Shown here one piece after another: positions 1 to 13,300 of a DNA stretch of 64,000 nt (positions are counted from its first letter, which is position 1; each line of letters starts with the position of its first letter). The position numbers and the translations under genes are program-made. Origin of the DNA: Paraspadella gotoi (Eukaryota > Chaetognatha); the NCBI GenBank assembly GCA_051294375.1, contig CM119266.1, positions 2,541,551 through 2,605,550 on the forward strand, written 5' to 3'. The notes under the pieces were generated by a model. It saw nothing but the letters and a program-made list of their open reading frames with translations, had not been told where the DNA came from and made no database searches.

Positions 1-1159
1 AAATAGAAGTGATCTCAACTGAAACTGGCGCCGTTGACCGCGTAGGAGCCGGTGGAGGTAAGGAATCATCCCCTACTATAGTCGGCGCTGAAGAGACGGA
101 GACATTAGAGTCAGGTGTAGAGCTCCTTGATTCGAGTTCCAAAACCCTTTCAAAACTACTCAGTTTAAGTTTGTTTGCTATAATAATTTCGTGAAGATTT
201 CTTCTGGCATCTGGATCAAGACTTTGGTTATTATAAAACAAAGTTAAACGACTTATTGGCAACTCTTAATTTCTTCGCAAGAGGCAGTAGGCAACCTTTA
301 ACGATTGTCACGTGATGCAGGAATCTTTCCATTCCTGGCAATTATTGCAGTAAGCTTTTCACAATATTGGAAAGCTAAATGAGTCTCACGAATGCTTCAT
401 TTCTACATCTCGGTGCAATTGAGACTGTGAAGTCATGTTAGAAACGAACTTAAGAAGAAATCGGCAAACCCAGTTAAGAGATTGCAAACAAGTTAAAAGA
501 AATGCAAACCAGTTAAGAGAAGTGGAATTCCTATAGAACTTATTTGATGCCTCAAATATCAATAGTTCGGTAGCCGTAAGCATGCGCCATATATATATTG
601 ACATAATGTATCATAGGACATGGAGTAGACAACTGGTATCATTTGTAACATAGGGCGAATGACATAATAGGTGAATTAAGATGAGGAGCAGAAGAAGCAA
701 AGTGAAGAGGCGCGGAGGAGGAGAGTAGGTAAGAAAGGCTGTAAACTGTAACAAAGTATAACCTTTTAAATGAGCTTAAACCATTTAACAAAGTATAACA
801 TGTTGCAAATAACAAATACCTGGCTTTATAGAATCCAAAAGAGATAAAATTCCATCTTTAAAAAGGCAATAAAATATTAGCAATGTTTTTACAATAGAGT
901 TTTTTCGAGACATGAGACCTCGGAAAGTTGTGACTGGGCGGACGTAAAGCAAACATTGGTGAGAATCAAAACTAGGAGGGGCGAGAACCGATCGTGAGAT
1001 TATCGCTTCCTACCTGATCTCAGCCGTCCACGGCGGCGAGTACTGTTACGTACAATCTGCTAACGGTATTTCGGGACAACAAAAAGACAACTATTGAAAG
1101 TCTATAACAAAAAGATATGTCCTCTTTAAACATCAAGAAAATAACTATAAAAAAATTTG
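1..1159. other. anonymous sequence, no gene seen
   Basis: About 1.2 kb of mixed-composition DNA. Only short open frames without recognisable domains are present, and I see no splice-flanked exon, tRNA or clear repeat. The right edge runs into the CT-rich satellite that starts near 1160. Confidence 0.5.
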
Positions 1160-2502
1160 CTAACACCTCTCTCTCTCTCTTACACTCTCATAATACTGCT
1201 CATCTCTTCTACACTCTCTTACACTCTCTCTCTCTTACAGCTCTCGTTAACAGCTCCTTCTCGTCATACACGTGCATCGTCTCTCATGCCAATTGACGAC
1301 AGCGGGGGCCAGTGCGTCTCTCTTCTAACACCTCTCATTAAAACTACTCCCATGCTCTGGTTAAGCACGCTCTCTCTCTCATTCTGACAAGAGCACAGAT
1401 GACGATCTCTATCTCTTTACAAACTGCTCTTACACAATCTTCTCGTCTCTTACACTCTGCTTACACTCTGCTGCTCTCTCTCTCGTTACAACTCTCGTTA
1501 CACTCTCTTACACTTCTCTCTCTCGTTAACACTCTGCTCTCCTTCTTAACTACTCTCTTAACAGCTCTCTCTCTCTCTTACCTCTCTTAACTCTCTGCCT
1601 CTCTGCTAATCTCTCTTACACTCTCTCTCTCACACCTCTCTTACATGCTCCTCGTTCTCCTCTACACTCTCTCGTCTTACACTCCTCTTTACGACGTCTC
1701 GTTCTCTCATCTCTTAACATCACTCTCTCTCTCGTCTTAACACTGCTCTTACACTCTCTTCTCTCTCTTCTTAAACACACTCTCTCTCTCCTCTTAACAG
1801 ACTCTCCTCATCAGTCTCTTACAACTGCTCCTCTCTCGTTACAGCTCTGCTTACAGCTCGTCGGGCTCTTGCGACTCTTTATACACCTGCTCTCGGTCTC
1901 TCTTCTAGACACACTCTCTCTCTCAGACTCTCCCTCTCTTTGCTCTTACAAGCTCTCTCTCCTCTTCTCTCTGCTCTTACACTACTCTCTCTCGTCTCTT
2001 ACACTCTCGTCTCTCTCTGCTTACACGTGCATCTCTCTCCTCTTACACTCTTCTGCCTCTCTTACAGCTCTCTTTCTCTCTTAACCAACTCTCTACAGCT
2101 CTCTCCTCCGTGCTTCACAAATCTTTCTCTCTCTATCGATTTACAAGCTCTTAGCTATACAGCTGCTCCTCTCTCTCCTTACACTCTCTTACAACGTCTC
2201 CTCTCTCTCATCTCCAACACTCTTCTAACAGCCCTCTCGTCTCTGCTCTGTCAAAACTCCGTACACTCTCTCTCCTCCTCTCTTACACTATCCTTAACAC
2301 TCTTGCTCATCTTCGTAACTACTCTCTACATCTCTCTCTGCTCTTGACACTCTCTCTCGTCTCTTACGACTCCTCTTACGACTCTCCTTTTCTCTCTTAC
2401 CTCTCTTTACACCCTCACTCGTCTTACACTCCTGCTTGTATCAGCTCTCTCTGCGCGTCTCTACACATCTCTCTCTTTCCTTACATCCTCTTGCTTCTCT
2501 AG
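1160..2502. repeat. degenerate CT-rich satellite (CTCTCTTACA-like units)
   Basis: This is about 1.3 kb of imperfect tandem repeats built from runs of CT followed by TTACA or TAACA. Unit length drifts and single-base indels are frequent. The leucine/serine-rich open frames inside it (for example 1940-2347) come from the repeat and are not genes. A shorter block of the same kind lies at 3438-3620. Confidence 0.85.
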
Positions 2503-3437
2503 TTGACAGCGGCCGGAGAAGCTGAGTGACAAACGGACGCACGATCGTGATCCTCCGCGGGCGCCGCCGTGGAGTGGGTTGAGTCCTGATATTTTTTTTT
2601 TCACAAATTAGTGTCCAGCATTAGGAGTTAGGAATAAACGCACTGAAAATCAGGCCCCCGGTACGGGTTGGCGTGTACCGAGGAAACCCATGGGGTCGCC
2701 AGCTCCGGTGGCAAAAAATCTTGGAAACAACTAGAAAATCTCGGCGACCAGTGAAAAAAAGAACCCGCGCCTAATTTAGGGAAAGTGTTGTAGAAAGCCG
2801 AAAGTATAATTGCAAGACATCTTTAAAAAAAATCCCTAAATGAAATTTAAACAAAACTGAAACTTGTTAACAACAACGTTCCACGAAATCCAAACCCAGG
2901 AACACGCGTGTCGAAGACGAATATGGAAGCATATTTCGACTCGTGATTTAAAACTCCTGTCCGTGAGTGAAATTACGTGCGAAGAAAGAAAAGCACGCTG
3001 ATCAAGTGAACATGACAATGGAGTAAGTCACCAGGCCTGACTTTGAGTTAAACAAAACAACTTGAAATGGTTCTACAAGTACTCCCTCAGTTTGCTAAAA
3101 ACAGTCTCAAACCAAAAATGATAACCAAAAATCTTTCCATGCATTTCTCGTCTACTCACAACTGTCGACTCAATTAACACGAGCTAAACTTAGCTCAAGT
3201 TTGTACAGGAATCGTACATTGGGCACAAGGCTCTGTAAGTGAAGCTAAGCGTCAATGAAGTAAGCGAGACATCCTGTAATCAACCACTGTCAACAACGAA
3301 AAAAACTTTAATTCCTGTTCTGGAGAAAAGAGAAATTGGTCCCAGTTCAAAATGATAATATAGTTCCAAGACTGAGCTCTAGAAATGACGTTACGGAAGT
3401 TTCTAGTGAATGCGCCAGCGTCGAAACCGGAAATGTG
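2503..3437. other. anonymous spacer between two CT satellites
   Basis: Roughly 0.9 kb with a small GC-rich patch near 2505-2580 and otherwise AT-rich, non-repetitive sequence. No coding exon or RNA gene can be supported. Confidence 0.45.
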
Positions 3438-3622
3438 ACACACTCTCTCTCTCTCTTACTACTCTCTACACATCTCTCGTCTCTCCTTATACACTCTCCT
3501 CTCTCCTCATGCTCACACAGAGTTCTCCTCTCTGTCTTACAGCTCTCTTGTACAGCTCTCCGGGTCTCCTGTGCGTCTTACACGCTTCTCTCCTCTTACA
3601 CTTTCTCATCTACACCTCTGTG
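3438..3622. repeat. second block of degenerate CT/TTACA satellite
   Basis: The motif is the same as in 1160-2502: CT runs with TTACA or TACA interruptions. Overlapping open frames here are leucine/serine-rich and arise from the repeat. Confidence 0.75.
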
Positions 3623-4403
3623 TTAGAAATTGGGGTGAGGACAACGAGTTTTAAATTCCTTTTTTATCAAAAACAAACAATTCCTTTCTTTATTTTATGG
3701 TCTCCTTCTCTCTCTCTTCTCGTTTGAAATTTTATGTAGCTTTCCGTCTCTGCTCACTCTCAATAGATAAAACGTTAAATACGACCAGAAAACGGAACTT
3801 TTTTCTCCTGTTAAAAAGATTGGAAAACTTTAAAAATAAGCAGAAAAAAACGATTTTTCGTTCGCCAATGTAAAAAAGAAGATAAAAGAACTTTAAAAAA
3901 AAACGGCAACGTTTTTTCCAATGTAAAAAGAGGGTTAAAAGAAGTAAACACCGATAAAAGTGCAGACTTTTCTAAATAGTAAAAAAGTAATAAAAAATGT
4001 TTAATACACCGCGCAGACGAGATATTTTCCAAAGAGATGAACAACTGTTAAAACAAAGAAAGAAAACTCGGGCTTTTTCTCCAATGTAAAAAGAGATAAA
4101 TGTGTCTAAAACAGCCAACGGCATGCGACACCGGAAACAAGGCACGAGCGATATTTCCAAGAAAAGAAAAAAGAATAAAACGAGTTAAAGTACTTATATT
4201 TCTGCTGCCATAACATTCAATGCGAAGCGTGTGTTAAAAATTAGGTGAGCGACGAGTTATTAAATATCGTTTTTAATCCAACAACAAACAAACGTTTCCT
4301 ACTCCTTTGTAATTTATGTCTCCCTTCTCGTCTCTCTTTTTTCTCTTGTAATTTTATGGTGGCTTGTCTGCCTCAAACTCCTCCAAAGTAGAAACGTAAA
4401 TAC
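3622..4403. repeat. imperfect direct repeat (3622-3783 and 4230-4403) around an A/T-rich tandem tract
   Basis: Both flanks begin GTGTTA(G/A)AAATT and end with AACGT(T)AAATAC, with a shared interior that includes a CT-rich stretch and TTTTATGG. They differ by many small indels. Between them, about 3784-4200 holds a degenerate tandem array in which CCAATGTAAAAAGAG recurs. The second copy is cut by an N gap, so a longer tandem satellite (unit about 610 bp) is possible. Confidence 0.6.
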
Positions 4404-4503
4404 NNNNNNNNNNNNNNNNNNNNNNNNNNNNNNNNNNNNNNNNNNNNNNNNNNNNNNNNNNNNNNNNNNNNNNNNNNNNNNNNNNNNNNNNNNNNNNNNN
4501 NNN
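4404..4503. other. assembly gap (100 N)
   Basis: Run of exactly 100 N, a conventional gap of unknown size. It interrupts the repeat that starts near 4230. Confidence 0.99.
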
Positions 4504-7500
4504 GAGTCGAGAATTTTACGTGTAGAATGGGAAGGAGAGAGATAATTTGGTTACCAGTTATTATTTAGTCCAAGGGTCTGTTTAAAAGACGAGGTAATTG
4601 GATAAACCCGTAATACTCAATAGGAGAAATTATTTTTCCGACCATAGCAGAAACTCTCATCAAATACAGAATCCTAAAAATCATCTCTTTTATCTCACTT
4701 CACGTCTTTGCATGTCCTACAGTTTTTTTCTTCGACGAAGAAGCATAGATAAACAGAGAATCTGGGGTCTTGGTCTCTCTCTCTCTCATCTCTCTCTCTC
4801 TTCTTCTCAGCTCGTCGCATCTCGTCTCCTTCGTCTCTCTCGTCTCTCATCTTTCTCTCTCTCTGCATATTTAGTCCATTTCGATCGGTATTCACCTGAA
4901 TGAATTTCTTTAATACTAAAATGATTCTCGAGACTTGGTGACGACTTTTCAGCTCCGCCTGCCGCGCGCCCGCTGTCGCCGCTGTCGCCGCTGTCACTCC
5001 CCGCTGACACATGCCGCCCGCCGCTTACGCCTAGGCCGCTACCCGTTCGCACGGCCCTGGCACCCCGGCTGCCAGAACGGCAACCACGCAAACCGTACTC
5101 GCACGTCGCTCTCGCATTGGCTGCCATGACATTTTCAGATGATATTCTTTTTCTTTTTCAGCTCCAATATTGATTTTATCTTTAACATTTCTTATCGTAA
5201 TTTTATTTCTTATTTTTCATAAACGGTTCTGCTGTAGGGCAAGATCACAGAGTTTCGCGAGAGGGGGGATGCAGGTTTACGAGGAATCTCGGCTTTTTTT
5301 TATGGTCCGCCTCGATTCGAACGGCATGGCCCGTAATAAATAGTATAAAAGAATGGCATAGTTCGAAAGCGTGGCGTTCTTGGGAAAGCCCTTTGCCGGT
5401 GGAAGCGCGAGAAAAGTACGGTCACTTGACTGAAAGAATGGACCATAATGTGGACTGGTTTTACGGTTTTTTTTGCTTTCCTGACTCATCATTAAGAGCA
5501 TTGCATTGTTTCTACATAAGACCTATGTTTTGATTATTTTTTTGTCTTCAACATTATAGATAGTTGGCGTGCTGGGCTAAGAGCAGGTTCTTAATTTTGT
5601 TATATTATTTGCAGCTTGCTGTTAATTTAACAATCATTAAACTGCTTTTTTGGCATTATTGCGAACCGTCACGCCGATGTATTTTTGACTTTATTTTACC
5701 CTTCCGGCCATTGGGGACAGTCTGTTATTGTTTCGTGGTGTGAGCGCGCGCGAAAAAGTTTTGTGTGTTTTTTGAATAAAAATCCGAAGAAAACCAAAGG
5801 GCTTTGTTTCGATAACATTTTTATATTGGACTGCCGAAACGAGCATAGAATGGATCTACGCGAAATCCATCCGAAAGCCATGGCTGCGACGAGCAACCGC
5901 GGTTTCCGACGAAGAGTGAGGATTTTGGTGGCTGTTTGTTTTGAAGTCATAATTCTCGCCGGTGATGCTTTTTTGATGGAATTTTTAAAAAATTTTAATA
6001 AGTATGGTTATGTTATTAAGTATTTAATCAATTGTGAGATATTCGGTTCGTTCTGTAGAAGAGACATGGTTAGATATTCGCTCCCGCGCTAAGAAAAAAT
6101 ACGAAAGAACGAAGCGGTTTCTGTAATTTTGTTCCTAAGCAAATTTTGCCTTGATGAGCAGCGCAGTAATATTACAAAACCATGGAGGTTTTTGAAACTA
6201 CGTGTTTGGGCTAATCCAACGGCAGCTGGGAACAAAAAAAATCCTATAAAGGTCTTGTTGCACAAAAATACTAAAAGAAAGCACGGTTTAATTTTTATAT
6301 TTTGTGTTTTTACTGTAGAAGTCAATATATTTGCAGCGGTCTTGTGACTGATTTCGATCTTTGTTGGGTTAGTCTATCTTTCAATAGCGACACAAAAAAT
6401 AATAATTGATGTCATAGTATGAAATAATAGCAACTAAGTCAAACTTATTCTAATCAAAGTTTTTGTAATTTTGTTTACTGTTTTGCCAAACATGCCTCTT
6501 TAAACAATTATAAAAAATAAGATACTAATGAAACTAAATGTTAGGTACACGTCTGCCGACGAAAGAAGAAATTCATTGATATTATAGTAATCAATATGGA
6601 GCCTTGAATACCTTATTTCTTCTTAATTTACTCTTTATTGATAAAAGCTGTATTCAGTGTAAAATGAAAAACAATATCACAATACCCGCTACTTCATTTG
6701 CATGTTATTAAAGGCTTGTAGAGTGGTTTTTTTTAATAAAAATCGGTTTATATTCATATAGCTAATTAAATTACTGCCAAAGGTTTTAATTTGCACCTAA
6801 AATGACCCAAATTTATAATTGATAATAGTCTTTAGCTCTGTCATTTTTGAATCAGCACGGAATCAAAGTGTTGAATCTGACTGAATTTTATTTTAAATAA
6901 TGTGTTTTTAAGGTAACTAAATGAAATTATTTGTTTCTTTCATCAAATGGCATTATTGATAATTCTAGTATTATTTATACGTTAAAGGATAGAAAAATTT
7001 TGTTAATATCACAAAAAAATTCAGCCTTTACTCTTTCTCGAACTATAATTTTTTATTTTTAAAATGTGCCAGTGTGGTTTAAATTAATTTCAAAATGTGT
7101 ATTTTTGACAAGATTTCGATCAGATTTTAAAAAATACTCCTTTGAAACGTTGAAGTAATAATTAATGGAAAATGCCGCCACATAATTACGAAAGGCTTGA
7201 ATTTGGACCAGTCCATTGTTATACATTTTGGTTCAAAGAAGATTATCTCAGAAAATCTTTTTTTTATTTCAATATGAAGTCACTGCGGCTAGTAAAAATT
7301 TGAAGCGGACCAAAAGAAAATTAAGCAATGCAAGGATTGTTTTAAAAATTGGGTGTGGAAATGACTGTTTTATGTGGATTATTTTTTAAAACGTTGGATC
7401 AGATTGATTTGAATTTGAAATCACAATATTGGACATCAATTTCCTCTAGTAAATGTAAAATATTTTTCAAATAACATTATAAAAGCCAGGTAACTTGCGC

Positions 7501-7559
7501 CCTAAACTAAATGGTAAGAATAAAAATACAAGATGAGATTGTGACGTAAGAGAAAGAAA
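4504..7559. other. anonymous region with a GC-rich island at 4930-5130
   Basis: The stretch starts with CT-rich sequence (4770-4865). It then holds a GC- and CpG-rich patch around 4930-5130 with GCCGCTGTC repeats, and afterwards AT-rich DNA. Minus-strand frames across the GC patch are Gly/Ser/Arg-rich and could be an old first exon or CpG island, but no splice pattern or protein family supports a gene. An open frame at about 5685-6092 (plus) has no recognisable domain. From 6100 to 7559 I see nothing beyond AT-rich sequence. Confidence 0.4.
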
Positions 7560-7564
7560 AAAGT

Positions 7565-8010
7565 CTCTGATATGGCAACAGGCCGGGTGCCTTGTTATGC
7601 CCAATTGGGATGGGGCATCTCACTGTTAGCTTTGGGGCTTCCGACCCTCATGAAACGCATCCAGTCACTCAGGGTACACGCTAGGACGGTCTCGTTTCCC
7701 AACGCAGAGGGAAGTATTAGGACATGTGGATGGAACACTAACGCTGGATGGTGTGTTCCTCCTGAGTCATGGATTTGGACTGAAACGATGAGTGGACGTG
7801 AGGCGGTGTGAACTACCGTAACCGCCACTGATATCACATTATTACAACGCCCTCAATATTCGGACCAAATAGATCACGGGTTACTATCGGTCCTATTCTG
7901 TTGTCCCGGTCGTCATGGTATTGCCAAGTGACCTGTTGGATGATACCTGGCTTCGTAAGCAAAGAGGAGACGAAGGGTTTAGAATTAGAGAGACCTGGTC
8001 GTAAGTCACC
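7565..8010. repeat. fragment of an unclassified dispersed repeat
   Basis: A GC-richer block sits in AT-rich surroundings. The part around 7765-7832 (ATGGATTTGG, GGACGTGAG, CGGTGTGAA, CCGCCAC) aligns over roughly 50 bases, allowing small indels, with about 28235-28290 inside the hAT-like element. It is therefore probably a dispersed repeat rather than a unique gene. Short open frames on both strands have no recognisable domain. Confidence 0.4.
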
Positions 8011-8224
8011 TCAGCAACTATCATTTTGGTACATTTTATATTAGTAGTTTTTATCATACTAATATTTCTGATATATCCAAAATAGCAGTACGTTTTAGTA
8101 TACTAGTACGCTTTCAATAAGAATTTGATTTTATTATTGTATAATAATTTTTAGACACGAATTAAATTTTTTGTAAGTTTTTGTCGCCAATAGCGTGTTA
8201 CGATTTCTAGTATTTTTAAAACCC

Positions 8225-8352
8225 TCTTGGTGGCGGAGCACTCTTTTTCTCGGCGACGCACTCTTCTCTCGCGACGCATCTCGGCTCTCGCGGAGCGAAC
8301 TGCCTCTCGGCGACGCACTCGGCGACCCACCTCGGTTTCTCGGCAGACTCGG
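8225..8352. repeat. short GC-rich minisatellite (TCTCGGCGACGCACTC-like)
   Basis: Several imperfect units of CTCGGCGACGCAC or CTCGCGACGCATCT lie in a row, bounded by AT-rich DNA. The region shows no coding evidence. Confidence 0.6.
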
Positions 8353-9501
8353 TTAATAAATTAAAAATTATTCCATTACTCTCATTCGTCTAGTGCGTTA
8401 GGGAGAACCATTTATAATAAGCTTAATCTTGCTCTTAATACCGACAAATTTTATTTTTTTGGGTTAACTGTTCCATCTCTCTCTTCGGCTGTTTAGTTTC
8501 AAGATTTACTATGTGATAATGAATATGCTTTTTTATAGTAAAATAATCCTTATGAGTTTGCTAGAGCATGTACACTTTCTCTCACCCCCTCCTCTTCTAG
8601 ATTGGTTGCGTGGCCGGATCCGCCGGCCAACATCCAAACTTCAAGACCCAAACTTAACCCGATGGTAATCCGAAACAATGACAGCAAGAAACGGCATTGG
8701 TGGTAATCTACCCTGTAAATAATCCTGAGTTTTGATAAGTTTTTTTTTCGCGGTCTTTGATGAATTATAATTTTTTTTGCCTCTCACTCTTGAAAAAATC
8801 TGGAAATATTTGTTTTAAACGATAGTCGCTGCAATACAGTGATAATTACAGATTTAAAGTAAGTAGGCAGCTGGAGATAGAACAGAAGTCCATGTTCATA
8901 AGATGGGAAAAATTATAAAAAAAGTTAGTAGTTTTTTTAATCTTAGTTTATTACGTAGCATTAATGTAGGGCTTGACTGGCGTACATTAATTGTTTAAAC
9001 TATGTTTGTTTAATATGGTTAAAATTAAATGCTCATTAATTTGTGCAATATACATTTTTTTGGTTCAGTAACTAATTTTAAAATAAATAATAATTGTTTT
9101 AGATTTATTTTATTGTATTTTTATATTGAAGCAGGAAAATGAATTGTTTGTTTATGTACGAATTTGATAAAGAACATAAATTTTGGGCATGTTTCCAGCT
9201 TTAATGTAAGCTTTCTCTGCGTAAAAACCTAATTATTGGTCGAAAACAAATATTTTCAGCCTCTCTCTTTTCTATATCAAATTTTTCCAAAGTCTCTGTA
9301 AAATTTTGTTTTCAGCAAATTAATCGTTTTCGCGCTGTATAAGGTTTACATTGAATCAGAAACATGTCGCGAAATTTGTTTTCTTAATAAAACTCATACA
9401 AAACTGCAAACAAAAAAAAGAAAACAATAAGTTAAATATTATTTTCACTATGGAAAACAGTGCACTAAGAAACAGAAATTTTTTTTTAATTTTGCCATAT
9501 A
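8353..9501. other. AT-rich sequence upstream of the LTR element, no gene seen
   Basis: Strongly AT-rich with long homopolymer runs and only short open frames. It ends at the first base of the left LTR at 9502. Confidence 0.5.
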
Positions 9502-10061
9502 TGTGGCGCGGAGTCGAAGGTCCGGTTGGCGTGACGTCACGTGGCCGAGATTCGTGACCAACTGTAACCTGGGGTCCTAAGGTGATCAGGTGACATCATC
9601 GCAGGGAAGGCACGAGGTTAAGGGATTCGAATTGATTGTTATTTTGATTGGTTGATAAAACAATAATTGATTTGGAATCAGAGTTTTCTTCTTCTTAAAT
9701 AATGTAGTATTTACATTGAGAGAGATCAAGTAAAAACGTGGAGAAATAAAAGCATAACAAGTTTATTTCATTGAGATGAAAATCAGTCTGAATTATGTCA
9801 GTTTACAATCCATTAAAGAAAGCAATCAAAAACAAAGAAAATAAGGCTCCATCTCTTGGTGGACAATTTAATTTTACTTTGGAAACAAAAGTCTTTAAAT
9901 CAATGTTTAAGTCTTTAAATCGTGATTTGAGGCTGGATTCTTAGGCCATTTGGTTGGCCGAGGTCGGTGACTGAGGCGTCCAAATCCTTGAGCCCGGTTC
10001 GAATCCGCGGACATGGATGAGTTTATTTTTCGTATGAAATTATCCGCTCGAGGTGGCCGCA
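9502..10061 (-). repeat. 3' LTR of the gypsy element
   Basis: This is the direct repeat partner of 15283-15847. It has at least ten single-base indels relative to that copy (for example around 9570, 9630 and 9955-10005) but hardly any substitutions. That pattern fits residual long-read sequencing error better than age. Confidence 0.93.
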
Positions 10062-10315
10062 CGCCCCCTTGTTGAAATATATAGTAAAATATATTCAATA
10101 ATATTGTTATCGTCCACCGAGTGATTGTAAATGTATGTAGTGCAAAATACTAATAAATATATATATATATACGAATATATACAAGTTTAAAATTAAACTG
10201 TTGACCGAATTAACATGATTTGACGATCCTCAAAATAAAAAATCGAAAAATCAAAAATTAAAATTGAAAAATAAAATTCGATAAAACTCACGAATAATAA
10301 AGTTGAAAAATAACT

Positions 10316-13300
10316 TTAATACGACGTGAACGTGGTTTTATTGTTTTCGTTGTTATTCTCGTTTTCGTCTCTCTGTCGACGAAGCATCTCTTTAAGAACA
10401 ACAGCATAAGTCGGACGGTTGCTGTTATCATTTTTGTTGTTGTTGTTGTTGTCTTCGTTGTTTACTTGTCGATTTTGTCTGTTGAGAAAGTTCTCTGCTG
10501 TGGCCTTTGACAACCTCCACGTTGGCTCGGTTTCTCCCCTCGCAGAGTTGTTGTTGTTATTCTTCTCTTTTTTCTTTGAGGTTGGAGATGGCGGGCGGAG
10601 AACACTTAGAGAAGGAGAAGGGGGAGGAAGAGCGGCGACGCGTTGCACCGAAGATCTCGTTACTCTCGTTGTTGGCGCCGGTATTCGAGTTCGAGGTCGG
10701 CCCAGTCGGCGCTGTGGGCTGCGGGATGCTGGTATAATTTGCGCAGGAGGAGGAGGAGAAGTAGCTCTCTGCATCGAGGATCTCGTTGTTCTCGTTGTTG
10801 GCGCCGGCATCCGAGTTCGTGGGCGACCAGGTCGGCGTCGTGGGCGTGTTTCCTGTTCATTGACCTCTGACGCTTCCTCACTAATCCAAGCTGGTTTGAT
10901 TCGGGCGATATTTACCGTTTGTCTACCCGTACTTGGAATTTCAATTGTGATGTTGAGACCATTTCGATTTATAACGCGGTAAGGTCCTTCGTACGGGGGA
11001 ATCAAGGGTGGTTGGACTCCAGCTCGTCGTACGAAGACGTATTGGGCCGATTCTAGATTAGCTGGGAGGTGAGTTGCTGGTTGATGGTGTGCAGAGGTTG
11101 GAGTTGGTTGAAGACGAGCGACTTCAACTCGGAGACTTGCCAATTGACTTTGGCGTTGTCGTTGAAGATCTGAGTCATCGATTTGCTTGTCGCCGAGCAT
11201 ACTGCCAGGTATGCTAATACCTTCACCAAAGACCATGTCGGCGGCTGAGGCGCCGATATCCTCTTTTACTGTTGTGCGAATTGCTAAAAGGGTCAACGGT
11301 AGCTTCCAATACCAGTTTTGTCTTTCTTCCTTTGCCAAGGCTCTCAGAGATTCTTTTAGCCGCCGATGAAAACGCTCTACCAGGCCATTGGCCTGGGGGT
11401 GGTAAGCCGTGGTCATCTGATGCTTGATTCCCCATTGTTGGGTAAGCTGTCGCCATAATGCCGAGTTGAACTGGGTTCCTCGATCTGTCGTGATGATTGC
11501 CGGGGTGCCAAAGGTGCTAATCCATTCGTGGCTAAATGCATCGAGGATTGTTGTTGTGACTGTATCCTTGATTGGAATTGCGGCTGGCCACCTCGAGAAG
11601 CGGTCGACGACTGTTAGCAGATATGTGAAGCCATTTGAACTCGGCATCTTCACCAGGTCCAAGTTGACATGTTGGAATCTTCTCGGAGGAATTTTAAATT
11701 CTCCTATTTCTGGAATGACATGTCTTGTAATTTTGGCCTTCTGACAATCGATGCAATCTCTTGCCCACTTTGTCACATCTTGTCTCATGTTTGTCCACAC
11801 AAACTTTGACGCCACTGCCTTTCGCGTTGCCTCGATGCCGGGATGGCCGAGGCCGTGTATGACGTCGAATATTCGGCGTCGCCAAGCTGCTGGTACAAAT
11901 GGCCGTGCTGGGCCGTTTGAGACGTCGGCCAGGAGTTGTTGTTCTCCGACTTGGATTTTTCGGAACGTAAGACCTGATCTTGCATCTTCCGAGATTTTTT
12001 GAAATTCTGGGTCGAGGATTTGTTCCCTCGCCATCTGCTCAAAATCTATTTCGAAAGTTGTCAGTGACGCTATCACTGCTTGAGCATCTTCAAGGCGATT
12101 AGCTTTGATTGTTTTCTCATCTTTCTGCTCAAGTTGTTCGACGACTTGAGAGATTGGCGTCGAATTGATGGCTACGACTTTCGATTCCATTTGCGCGTCG
12201 TTTGGCGGCTCAGCTGTTGATGGGGTGTTGGGACGAGACAAAGCGTCTGCCACAACATTTGCCTTGCCTTTCAGATAACGGATATCAGTCGTGAACTCCG
12301 CTATCACCGAAAGCTGATATGCTTGACGAGCAGTTTGCGGCTCCGTTTTCTTTTTAATGGCGGGCACGAGACTTTGATGATCCGTGTAGATCGTAAAGCT
12401 GCGACCTTCAATCCAATGACGGAAATGACGAACGGCTCGGAAGGCTCCAAACAACTCCCGATCGAATGGAGGCCAAAGTTTTTGGTTTTTGGCAAGCTTG
12501 GCCGAAAAAAAGGCCAACGGCTCCCATCCCTTTGGACCTCGTTGCTCGAGCACCGCACCAACTGCGTGGTCGGATGCATCCGTTGTGATGCAGAGTTGGG
12601 CGCCTGTTCGAGGATGGTGGAGTAATGCAGCTTGTATTAAGCCCTCCTTGATCGCCTCAAATGCTTTTTCGCAGTTGTCAGTCCATCTCAAAGTCTTTGG
12701 TTTGCCACTTAAAGCTTCGTAGAGCGGCGCGCAACGATGGGCGACTTTGGGGATAAATCGACGATAGTAGTTGATCATCCCCAAAAACCTTTGTAACTCC
12801 TTTATCGTCGTCGGTTTTGTTGTTTCACGCAGTGTTTGGACCCGTTCAGGCAGTGGTCGTACTCCATTCTTGTCAACCAAGAAGCCCAAGAATTCGAGCG
12901 ATTCTTGGCCCAAGAGGCACTTTTTTTTATTTACGACCAACCCGTTGGCGTCGAGGGTCTTGAAGACCCGCTCGAGATCCTGCATGTGCTCCTCTGGCGA
13001 CGTCGAAGCTACTAATATATCGTCTAGATATACAAAGGTGTGGGGAATGTCCCCCAGGATGTCGTCCATCAGGCGCTGGAAGTCTTGCCCTGCATTTTTG
13101 AGTCCAAATGGGCAACGAGGGAAGACGTATAACCCAAACGGGGTTATTACTGCGGTTTTCTTGATGTCTTCTGGATTTACTGGAATCTGATGGTATCCTT
13201 TGAGCAAATCAATCTTCGAGAAGATTGTTTTGCCCTCCAGTTGTGCATTGAAATCCGTTAGTAGTTTGACGGGATACTTGTCGTCAATCGTTTGCGAATT

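Noticed and set aside
4807-5127. Minus-strand Gly/Ser/Arg-rich frame over a GC island
   Set aside because: Composition alone explains it. There are no splice context and no family match.
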